Shown piece by piece: positions 22,836-29,108 of a stretch of DNA of 64,000 bases. The translations under genes were made by a program, and so were the position numbers. The stretch comes from Gammaproteobacteria bacterium. Lineage in GTDB: Bacteria > Pseudomonadota > Gammaproteobacteria > Steroidobacterales > Steroidobacteraceae. Below the pieces are notes generated by a model. It was not told the DNA's origin, made no database searches, and saw nothing but the letters and a program-made list of their open reading frames with translations. Each line of letters opens with the position of its first letter. Position 1 is the first letter of the stretch. The stretch spans positions 248,001 through 312,000 of the forward strand of contig CANGBB010000002.1 in the NCBI GenBank assembly GCA_947452065.1, read 5' to 3'.

Positions 22836-23312
22836 ATGACCATCACGACGACGTTAGCCCTTGATCTGGGCACCACCACCGGCTGGGCGTTGCGCACACG
22901 CGATGGCGCCATCACCAGCGGCAGGGTGAACTTTCGGCCGCAGCGCTTCGAGGGCGGCGGGATGCGCTTTCTGCGCTTCAAGCGCTGGCTCACCGAGCTC
23001 AAGAGCCATGCCGATGGCATCGACGCGCTGCACTTCGAGGAGGTTCGTCGCCACGTCTCGACCGATGCGGCCCACGCCTACGGCGGCTTTCTGGCCACGC
23101 TCACCAGCTGGTGCGAGCACCACCAGATCCCGTATCAGGGGGTGCCGGTGGGGACGATCAAGAAACACGCGACCGGCAAGGGCAATGCGAGCAAGGAGGA
23201 GATGATCGCCGCGATGCGCGAGCGCGGTCACGCGCCGCTCGATGACAACGAGGCCGATGCGCTCGCCATCCTGCACTGGGCGCTTGCGTTGCACGCGGCG
23301 CAGGAGGCGTGA
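22836..23312 (+). CDS. RuvC-like Holliday-junction resolvase fold protein
   Basis: A 158-residue protein, ATG with GAGAG upstream. The N-terminus LALDLGTTTGWALRTRDG is the RNase H-fold first strand with catalytic Asp. A conserved acidic residue lies in LHFEEV near residue 68, and the C-terminal LDDNEADALAILHWAL supplies the last acidic residues (N-E-A-D-A-L-A). This is the RuvC-like pattern found in phage replication modules. It probably resolves recombination intermediates before packaging. Confidence 0.8.
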   Translation: MTITTTLALDLGTTTGWALRTRDGAITSGRVNFRPQRFEGGGMRFLRFKRWLTELKSHADGIDALHFEEVRRHVSTDAAHAYGGFLATLTSWCEHHQIPYQGVPVGTIKKHATGKGNASKEEMIAAMRERGHAPLDDNEADALAILHWALALHAAQEA

Positions 23313-23313
23313 G

Positions 23314-23529
23314 ATGCGGGCGCCGAAGTTCACGTATCGCTCCCCTCTGGGGCGGCTTCAAGCGGAGCGAGTCGATGTCGAGACCGTCAAGCAGCGCGGC
23401 TGGCGCGAGGAGCACATCCTTGTGGTGAGCGAGGCCGATGCGCGGCTGGACTTCCTCGAGCGCGAGGTGATCCGCCGTATCGGTGAGCGTCTCTATGGCG
23501 CGGGGGGTGTGACACGTGCCAAGAGCTGA
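23314..23529 (+). CDS. Small phage-type hypothetical protein
   Basis: A 71-residue protein starting one base after the RuvC-like stop. The protein is basic in its first half, and EADARLDFLEREVIRRIGERLYG is helical. It overlaps the next gene by 14 bases. No family recognised; it is supported by operon position and the absence of gaps. Confidence 0.6.
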   Translation: MRAPKFTYRSPLGRLQAERVDVETVKQRGWREEHILVVSEADARLDFLEREVIRRIGERLYGAGGVTRAKS

Positions 23530-23926
23530 TCGAGCGTGGACCGTCGAGGAGGTGGCCAGTCGGTTCCATGAGGCGGCGGTGACAGCCAGGCGCTTGCCAC
23601 CCGTTCGGGTGCAGGGCTACTTCAACAGCTGGCCCCCCATCGCGCGCCACAGCTGGGAGGTGCTGGGCGCGGAGGAGGTGATCTACCGGCCGCTCCCGCC
23701 CACGCCGCAGGCGATCGAGCGCATGCTCGAGGCGATGGGGTGGGTGCTCTGGCTCGAGCTCGAGCAGCGGCATCTGGTGTGGATGCGCGCCGATGGGTAT
23801 CGGTGGCGCGAGATCACGCGCCGCTTTGGGTGCGATCGCACCACCGCGTGGCGACGCTGGCAGGGGGCGCTTGTTCGGGTGAGCGAGCGATTGAACCTGG
23901 CAATCAGTGCGGGTGTTTTGACGTGA
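23516..23926 (+). CDS. DUF6362-like helix-turn-helix protein
   Basis: A 136-residue protein with GTG start. The N-terminus (WTVEEVASRFHEAAVTARRLPPVRVQGYFNSWPPI) resembles DUF6362, a family found late in phage early operons. The C-terminus (MRADGYRWREITRRFGCDRTTAWRRWQGAL) is a clear helix-turn-helix with a recognition helix at RTTAWRRW. It may be a late-gene regulator, because the promoter-like repeated element lies directly downstream. It is the last gene of the long early operon. Confidence 0.75.
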   Translation: MPRADRAWTVEEVASRFHEAAVTARRLPPVRVQGYFNSWPPIARHSWEVLGAEEVIYRPLPPTPQAIERMLEAMGWVLWLELEQRHLVWMRADGYRWREITRRFGCDRTTAWRRWQGALVRVSERLNLAISAGVLT

Positions 23927-23974
23927 GTTGGCGCGTGCGGTCGTGGGTGCAGGGCAGTGCGCGCGAGCGCGCGG

Positions 23975-24004
23975 TTTTTGGGCGTGCAACACATTTGCGT
24001 TTTT
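23975..24004 (+). promoter_or_regulatory. First copy of a 30-nt element upstream of the methyltransferase
   Basis: TTTTTG, one base, GCGTGCAA, eight bases, CGTTTTT. The same parts with identical spacing occur at 26126-26155, upstream of the small terminase. It lies between the DUF6362-like gene and the methyltransferase, so it may be an element-specific promoter, operator or recombination site. Confidence 0.55.
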
Positions 24005-24070
24005 AGCGCTAGGATTTGGCTATCGTCGGGACAGAAGTTTGAGCAGCACGTCTGCAAGCGTTTTCACCCA

Positions 24071-24101
24071 GCCCGCCCGGTTTTTGCCCGGCGGGTTTTT
24101 T
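24071..24101 (+). terminator. Rho-independent terminator-like hairpin
   Basis: CCCGCC-c-GG pairs with CCGGCGGG (one bulged C) around a T-rich loop and is followed by six Ts. It lies just before the methyltransferase start, so it would end the early operon or attenuate transcription into that gene. Confidence 0.65.
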
Positions 24102-24116
24102 ATGACTGGGACCTCC

Positions 24117-25358
24117 ATGAACCCTCTGAAGCTCGAATACCGCACGCTCGATGTGCTCATCCCCTATGCGCGCAACGCCAAGCAGCACTCCGATGCGCAG
24201 GTGGCACAGATCGCCGCCAGCATCCGCGAGTTCGGCTGGGGCGCGCCGCTCCTGATCGATGGTCAGAACAACGTGATCGCCGGCCACGGTCGGCTCCTGG
24301 CTGCACGCAAGCTCGGCATGAGCGCAGTGCCGGTGGTGCCGCTCGAGCATCTGTCGGACACCCAGCGTCGCGCTCTGATCCTGGCCGACAACAAGATCGG
24401 CGAGAACGCCTCGTGGGAAAACGAATTGCTCGGCATTGAGTTGGCCGAACTGCAGGAGGCGGGGTTTGATCTCGGGCTGACCGGCTTTTCGCAAGAGGAG
24501 TGGGAGGCGCTGATCGCAGGCGGCGAGTCCGACAGGGCGGGACTGACCGACGATGATGCGGTGCCCGAGCTTACCGAGAACCCGATCTCCAAGCCCGGCG
24601 ACATCTGGGTGCTGGGCGAGCACAAAGTTCTGTGCGGTGATGCTACGAAGAGCGATGACTATGGCGCGCTGCTCGGCGATGAGTGGGTCGATATGACCTT
24701 TACCGATCCGCCCTACAACGTGAACTATGCGAACACCGCCAAGGACAAGATGCGCGGCAAGAATCGCCCAATCATGAATGACAATCTCGGCGATGGCTTT
24801 GGCATCTTTCTCAAATCGGCCTGCGACAACATCCTGGCCCGAACCAAGGGCGCGGTGTACATCGCGATGAGCTCCTCGGAGCTCGATACGCTGCAGTCGG
24901 CGTTTCGGGCCGCCGGCGGTCGCTGGTCGACCTTCATCATCTGGGCGAAGAACACCTTCACCCTGGGGCGCGCCGATTATCAGCGGCAGTACGAGCCGAT
25001 CCTCTACGGCTGGCGCGACGGTGCGGAGCACTTCTGGTGCGGTGCGCGTGACCAGGGCGATGTCTGGAACGTGAAGAAGCCGGCCAAGAACGATTTGCAT
25101 CCGACCATGAAGCCGGTGGAACTGGTGGAGCGTGCGGTGCGCAACAGCAGCAAGACGCGCGACCTGGTGCTCGATCCCTTTGGTGGCTCAGGCTCCACGC
25201 TGATTGCTTGCGAGAAGGCGGGGCGGCGTGCGCGCCTGATCGAGATGGATCCGAAGTACGTCGATGTGATCGTGCGCCGTTGGCAGGAGTGGACCGGGAA
25301 AGAGGCCACGCGTGCCGATGGTGCGCGCTTCAGTGCTGCGGCCGAAGCAGTCAGTTAG
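24117..25358 (+). CDS. ParB-like N-terminal domain fused to a DNA methyltransferase
   Basis: A 413-residue protein. Residues 1-95 are a ParB/Srx nuclease-like domain (LIPYARNAKQHSDAQVAQIAASIREFGW..LLIDGQNNVIAGHGRLLAARKLG). The rest is a class beta amino-methyltransferase: catalytic DPPY in FTDPPYNVNY near residue 202, and S-adenosylmethionine-binding DPFGGSGSTLIAC near 350. It would methylate adenine N6 or cytosine N4. It probably protects element DNA from host restriction or regulates its genes; no partner endonuclease is fused. An in-frame ATG at 24102 gives five more residues but sits at the terminator's T-run; 24117 matches the usual family N-terminus. Confidence 0.93.
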   Translation: MNPLKLEYRTLDVLIPYARNAKQHSDAQVAQIAASIREFGWGAPLLIDGQNNVIAGHGRLLAARKLGMSAVPVVPLEHLSDTQRRALILADNKIGENASWENELLGIELAELQEAGFDLGLTGFSQEEWEALIAGGESDRAGLTDDDAVPELTENPISKPGDIWVLGEHKVLCGDATKSDDYGALLGDEWVDMTFTDPPYNVNYANTAKDKMRGKNRPIMNDNLGDGFGIFLKSACDNILARTKGAVYIAMSSSELDTLQSAFRAAGGRWSTFIIWAKNTFTLGRADYQRQYEPILYGWRDGAEHFWCGARDQGDVWNVKKPAKNDLHPTMKPVELVERAVRNSSKTRDLVLDPFGGSGSTLIACEKAGRRARLIEMDPKYVDVIVRRWQEWTGKEATRADGARFSAAAEAVS

Positions 25359-25609
25359 CGGGCGATCTGGTACACCCGCTCGCCGCCGGCTTCCTTGCTC
25401 GAGGTGATCTCCAGTCCCAGCTTTTTCTTGAGCGCGCCGGCAAAGGTGCCGCGCACTGTGTGTGACTGCCAGCCGGTGGCTTCGCAGATTTGCGCGATGG
25501 TTGCGCCCTGTGGGCGCTTGAGCATGGCGATCACCTGAGCCTGCTTGCTGTTGTCACGGGTGCGAGGCTTTGGCTGTGCTGCTGCTTTGCGGGTCTTCGT
25601 GGTCTTCAT
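25355..25609 (-). CDS. DUF3489 protein
   Basis: An 84-residue protein on the minus strand, overlapping the methyltransferase end tail-to-tail by 4 bases. A basic Lys/Arg-rich start is followed by SKQAQVIAMLKRPQGATIAQICEATGWQSHTVRGTFAGALKKKLGLEITSSKE, the DUF3489 core. That core is a winged-helix-like fold in small phage-element proteins. The start overlaps the stop of an upstream frame ending in QSVHAN...KGVPK, mirroring the DUF2924 gene. A role as DNA-binding regulator is inference. Confidence 0.85.
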   Translation of the reverse strand: MKTTKTRKAAAQPKPRTRDNSKQAQVIAMLKRPQGATIAQICEATGWQSHTVRGTFAGALKKKLGLEITSSKEAGGERVYQIAR

Positions 25610-25642
25610 TTCGGCACTCCCTTTGAGTGGTTGATGCTGTTG

Positions 25643-25656
25643 GCATGAACGCTCTG
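25643..25656 (-). promoter_or_regulatory. Conserved leader motif upstream of DUF3489
   Basis: The 14-mer CAGAGCGTTCATGC (minus strand) ends 33 bases before the DUF3489 start. The same 14-mer is at 14195-14208 on the plus strand, 30 bases before the DUF2924 start. In both cases it encodes QSVHA in the frame that runs into the gene and is followed by an AAGGGAGT ribosome site. Confidence 0.6.
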
Positions 25657-25707
25657 TTTCCGGTGGAAGCCAAGCGGAATGTCCGAATCATTTGGAAATA
25701 CCGGCCA

Positions 25708-26073
25708 ATGCCCCGCAGTGCACCAACACCCTGTCGATATCCGTGTTGCGCCGCGGTCATGGCGATGCCGGGGTACTGCGAGGCGCATCGGCCGCTGGTG
25801 CATCGCGATTACGGCCGCGCTCGGCGTGGGTTTGATGGTGAGGTGCGCTTCTACCAATCAAGCCCCTGGCGTGCGGTACGCGCGGCGTTCCTGAGAAGCC
25901 ACCCACTGTGCGCCGCGTGCGCTGCGGTCGGGGGCTCAGTGGCAGCACGGGTCGTGGACCATGTGGTGCCGCTCAAGGACGGCGGAGCGCGCTTTGCGGC
26001 CAACAACCTGCAGGCGCTGTGTGTGTCGTGCCACAACCGCAAGAGCGCGACAGAGCGTGCCGCTAGGGGGTAG
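25708..26073 (+). CDS. HNH endonuclease
   Basis: A 121-residue protein. An N-terminal C-x3-C pair (PCRYPCC) precedes the HNH fold: LCAACAAVGGSVAARVVDHVVPLKDGGARFAANNLQALCVSCHNRKSA. That segment has the CxxC zinc knuckle, the catalytic His in DHVVP, the Asn in ANNLQALC, and the second CxxC-type pair. HNH proteins encoded directly before the small terminase aid DNA packaging in HK97-type phages, which fits the position here. The ATG at 25708 starts the family-typical N-terminus; an open frame extends back to 25627. Confidence 0.88.
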   Translation: MPRSAPTPCRYPCCAAVMAMPGYCEAHRPLVHRDYGRARRGFDGEVRFYQSSPWRAVRAAFLRSHPLCAACAAVGGSVAARVVDHVVPLKDGGARFAANNLQALCVSCHNRKSATERAARG

Positions 26074-26125
26074 GGGGGTCTGAATCTCTCCCGATACCCT
26101 CAACAGATGCGTGCGCGTGCCCGAA

Positions 26126-26155
26126 TTTTTGTGCGTGCAAATTGAAATCGTTTTT
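26126..26155 (+). promoter_or_regulatory. Second copy of the 30-nt element, upstream of the small terminase
   Basis: TTTTTG, one base, GCGTGCAA, eight bases, CGTTTTT, same order and spacing as at 23975-24004. It ends 35 bases before the small terminase start, a position where cos or pac sites and late promoters occur in related phages. Confidence 0.55.
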
Positions 26156-26190
26156 TTGGATATCCGCGATGCAAGGACTGCTGGAAGCCT

Positions 26191-26655
26191 ATGGCCGGAC
26201 GTAAGCCACTGCCCGTAGCGATCAAGAAGCTCAAGGGCACGCTGCAGCCTTGCCGCACCAACCCGCACGAGCCGCGCCCGCAAGGCGTGCTCAGCGAGGC
26301 GCCGGAGTACATGAGCGATGCGGCCAAGGAGATGTGGACCTATGCGGTGCAGAACGCACCGCCGGGACTGCTGTCGTCACTGGACGCCTCGGTGCTCGAG
26401 CGCTGGGCCAACTGTGCGGGGCTGTATCGGGAGGCGCTCTCCAAGATCAACCGCGCTGGGGTGGCTGGCATGATCGTCAAGACGCCCAGCGGCATCCTGC
26501 GACGCTCGCCGCTGATGGATGTGATCCGCGATCTAGCGCAGGAGATGAAGGGCTACGAGGCGGAGATGGGGTTCACCCCCGCATCGCGCTCCAAGGTGCG
26601 CGTGTCGCCGGAGTCTATCGACACGAATGATCCGTGGGCGGAGATCGCGGGGTGA
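26191..26655 (+). CDS. Phage terminase small subunit, P27 family
   Basis: A 154-residue DNA-recognition subunit of the packaging motor. The N-terminus GRKPLPVAIKKLKGTLQPCRTNPHEP is the P27-family start (GRxPxPxxLKxLxGT-x-x-x-R). The helical core (WTYAVQNAPPGLLSSLDASVLERWANCAGLYREAL) and the C-terminal segment (GFTPASRSKVRV) match as well. It is normally followed directly by the large terminase; here the antisense vapBC pair is inserted between them. Confidence 0.92.
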   Translation: MAGRKPLPVAIKKLKGTLQPCRTNPHEPRPQGVLSEAPEYMSDAAKEMWTYAVQNAPPGLLSSLDASVLERWANCAGLYREALSKINRAGVAGMIVKTPSGILRRSPLMDVIRDLAQEMKGYEAEMGFTPASRSKVRVSPESIDTNDPWAEIAG

Positions 26656-26672
26656 TGCCGTGCCCGGCTCGC

Positions 26673-27083
26673 TCAGTGGTTGTTGATCCAGTTCTCGACG
26701 TTGAGCCCAGCAAAGCATCGGAAATCGGCTTCGTTGTTGGTGACCAGTGTTACCTGCAACGACAGGGCGTGTGAGGCGATCAGTTTGTCCAACGCATCCT
26801 TGCTCCGCTCGCGGTTAGCGGCACGCAGCGAACCGTATGCCCTTGCGGCGCCGGCTTCGAAAGGAGCGACCGGGAGGTCCTCTAGCAGGCTCTCGAGCAG
26901 CAACTGATTGCGTGCCTGAGACTCCCGCGAGCAAGCCACCCCGAACTCCAGTTCGGCCAAAGTGATGGCTGAGATCACCACATCGCCGACGAAGCACTCA
27001 GCAAACCGCGCCCGCACCTGCGGGGGCTGATGTTTCATCAGGTAGATGCAGATGTTGGTATCCAGCATGTACTTCGGTTTCAT
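26673..27083 (-). CDS. vapC: VapC ribonuclease toxin (PIN domain)
   Basis: A 136-residue PIN-domain toxin, an Mg-dependent endoribonuclease that typically cleaves tRNA or rRNA. The acidic active-site set is visible: Asp in YMLDTNICIYLMK near residue 8, Glu in ITLAELEFGV near 44, Asp in SKDALDKLIASHAL near 99, and Asp in TNNEADF near 118. The usual GxPIGxxD segment is altered to ERSKDALD. Its ATG overlaps the vapB stop by 4 bases. Located antisense between the terminase genes, so it acts as cargo or a stability module for the element. Confidence 0.92.
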   Translation of the reverse strand: MKPKYMLDTNICIYLMKHQPPQVRARFAECFVGDVVISAITLAELEFGVACSRESQARNQLLLESLLEDLPVAPFEAGAARAYGSLRAANRERSKDALDKLIASHALSLQVTLVTNNEADFRCFAGLNVENWINNH

Positions 27084-27316
27084 AGGCTCTCGCGTTCGCC
27101 CTCAACGTTCAGGCCTCGACCCTCACTCATGAAGTCCGGGGAGAACTGCGCCAACTTGCCCAGCACGTCGCCCAGCCGGCGAGGGGCGGGTCGGATGCGC
27201 AACTCATCGCCCTGGCGCTCGATGACCAGTTCGATGTCCCAAGTGCTGTAAGCGAGTTCGGAAGGAATTCGCACGGCCTGAGAGTTGCCGTTTTTGAACA
27301 ATTTGGTGTTGGCCAT
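27080..27316 (-). CDS. vapB: VapB antitoxin (AbrB/MazE-type)
   Basis: A 78-residue antitoxin. The N-terminus MANTKLFKNGNSQAVRIPSELAY is the classic VapB swapped-hairpin DNA-binding motif (KLFxNGxSQAVRLPxE). The C-terminal segment (FSPDFMSEGRGL) would wrap VapC. It overlaps vapC by 4 bases. Autoregulation through the palindrome at 27340-27357, 24 bases upstream of its start, is likely. Confidence 0.92.
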   Translation of the reverse strand: MANTKLFKNGNSQAVRIPSELAYSTWDIELVIERQGDELRIRPAPRRLGDVLGKLAQFSPDFMSEGRGLNVEGERESL

Positions 27317-27339
27317 GGCTGACCCTCTTCATACCGGAT

Positions 27340-27357
27340 GGATGTACGTGTACATCC
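27340..27357. promoter_or_regulatory. vapBC operator palindrome
   Basis: GGATGTAC, two bases, GTACATCC: perfect 8-bp arms, 24 bases upstream of vapB. A third GGATGTAC half-site at 27388-27395 overlaps the second to fourth codons of the large terminase gene on the other strand, so a VapBC complex bound here could also influence terminase expression. Confidence 0.7.
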
Positions 27358-27385
27358 TGGCCTAAGCCGCGGGATTTGTAAATAC

Positions 27386-29104
27386 ATGGATGTACGTCGC
27401 GGCCAGTATGCCGCAGTGGCCCAGCGCTATGCCGAGCAGGTGGTGGCCGGCGAGATCCTGGCCAGCCGCTGGGTCCAGCGGGCCTGCCAGCGGCAACTGA
27501 ATGATCTGGCGCGGTTTAAGAGCAAAGGCAGCCCGTACCGATTCAACCCGAAGTTGACCGACCGGGACGGGCGTGGGTTTCATCCCGCTGACAACCTGTG
27601 CGCGTTCATCGAGCGACTACCCCATGTGAAGGGGCCTCTGGCGGGCGAGCCGATCAGGCTCGAGCCCTGGCAGGCCTTCATCCTAACCACCGTGTTCGGC
27701 TGGGTGCGCCATGACGGCAAGCGACGCTTCCGGCGCTCCTACATCGAGGTGCCACGTGGCAATGCGAAGTCCACCCTGTCCTCGGCCGTGGCCCTCTACA
27801 TGCTGGCCGCAGACCGTGAAGGGGGTGCAGAGGTCTATTCCTTGGCCACGACCCGGGACCAGGCGCGCATCGTGTTTGGGGATGCGCAGACCATGGCCAG
27901 ACGCAGTCCGGGCTTCCGCCGACGCTTTGCAGTCGAGGTGGGGGCGCACAACATGCACGTGTTGGCCACGGGCTCGAAGTTCGAAGCGCTCTCGGCGGAA
28001 GGCTCAACGCTGGATGGTCTAAACATCCACTTCGGCTGCGTGGACGAGCTGCACGCACACAAGACCCGCACCGTGTACGACGTGGTCGAGACCGGCACCG
28101 GCAAGCGTGACAACTCGCTGCTGTGGGTGATCACCACCGCGGGCAGCAATCGATCCGGCATCTGCTACGAGGTGCGCACGTTTGTGACCAAGCTGCTGGA
28201 TGACGTGTTTGCGGATGACACGCAGTTTGGAATCATCTACGGCCTGGATGATGGCGATGACTGGAGCAACGAGTCGGCGCTGATCAAGGCCAATCCGAAT
28301 TGGGGCATTTCGGTACGACCCGAGGTGCTACTGCCGCTCCAAGCCAAGGCGATGCAGTTACCCAGTGCGGTCAACAACTTCAAGACCAAGCACCTCAACG
28401 AATGGGTAAATGCTGATACCGCGTGGATGGACATGCGGGCTTGGGACGCTTGCGCCGATGCGACGCTCAACATGGATGCATTCGCGGGTCAACCGTGCTG
28501 GATTGGTCTGGATCTGGCGAGCAAGACGGATATCGCGGCGCTGGTGATGGTATTCCCGCACCCGCTAATCGGCGATGGCTACGTGGTCTTTGGCAAGTAC
28601 TACCTGCCCGAGGAAACGGTCGGTGTCGCCGGCAACAGCCAATACGAGGGTTGGATGCGAACCGATCGCCTGACGGTGACGCCGGGCAACGTGATCGACT
28701 TTAGCTGGATCGAGGCGGATCTGCTGGAGATGGCCTCACGCTTTGAAGTGCAGGCCGTGGCCTTTGATCCGTTTCAGGCAACGCAGCTCTCGACGCGGAT
28801 GCTGGCCGAAGGGCTGCCGATGATCGAGGTGCGACCAACGGTGCTGAATTTCAGCGAGCCGATGAAAACGATCGAAGCGCTGGTGCTGCAAAAGAAACTG
28901 ACTCACGACGGTGACCCGGTGCTGACCTGGATGGCGAGCAACGTGGTTGCGCACCTGGACGTCAAGGACAACATCTATCCACGCAAGGAGCGGGCAGAGA
29001 ACAAGATCGACGGCATCGTGGCACTGATCATGGCGCTCTCTCGGGCCATCAAGCCTGGAGAGAACGTGGTGCTGGGCGCCGATTACGAACTGATGCTGCT
29101 CTGA
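27386..29104 (+). CDS. Phage terminase large subunit
   Basis: A 572-residue packaging motor. The ATPase domain shows Walker A-like PRGNAKST near residue 134 and Walker B-type IHFGCVDELHAH near 220, followed by the coupling segment LLWVITTAG. The nuclease domain has Asp in WIGLDLASKTDIAAL near 370, Asp in VAFDPFQA, and Asp in AENKIDGIVALIMAL near 545. The ATG at 27386 is used; an upstream GTG at 27338 lies in the vapB operator. It is followed 4 bases later by the portal gene. Confidence 0.93.
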   Translation: MDVRRGQYAAVAQRYAEQVVAGEILASRWVQRACQRQLNDLARFKSKGSPYRFNPKLTDRDGRGFHPADNLCAFIERLPHVKGPLAGEPIRLEPWQAFILTTVFGWVRHDGKRRFRRSYIEVPRGNAKSTLSSAVALYMLAADREGGAEVYSLATTRDQARIVFGDAQTMARRSPGFRRRFAVEVGAHNMHVLATGSKFEALSAEGSTLDGLNIHFGCVDELHAHKTRTVYDVVETGTGKRDNSLLWVITTAGSNRSGICYEVRTFVTKLLDDVFADDTQFGIIYGLDDGDDWSNESALIKANPNWGISVRPEVLLPLQAKAMQLPSAVNNFKTKHLNEWVNADTAWMDMRAWDACADATLNMDAFAGQPCWIGLDLASKTDIAALVMVFPHPLIGDGYVVFGKYYLPEETVGVAGNSQYEGWMRTDRLTVTPGNVIDFSWIEADLLEMASRFEVQAVAFDPFQATQLSTRMLAEGLPMIEVRPTVLNFSEPMKTIEALVLQKKLTHDGDPVLTWMASNVVAHLDVKDNIYPRKERAENKIDGIVALIMALSRAIKPGENVVLGADYELMLL

Positions 29105-29108
29105 ATCG

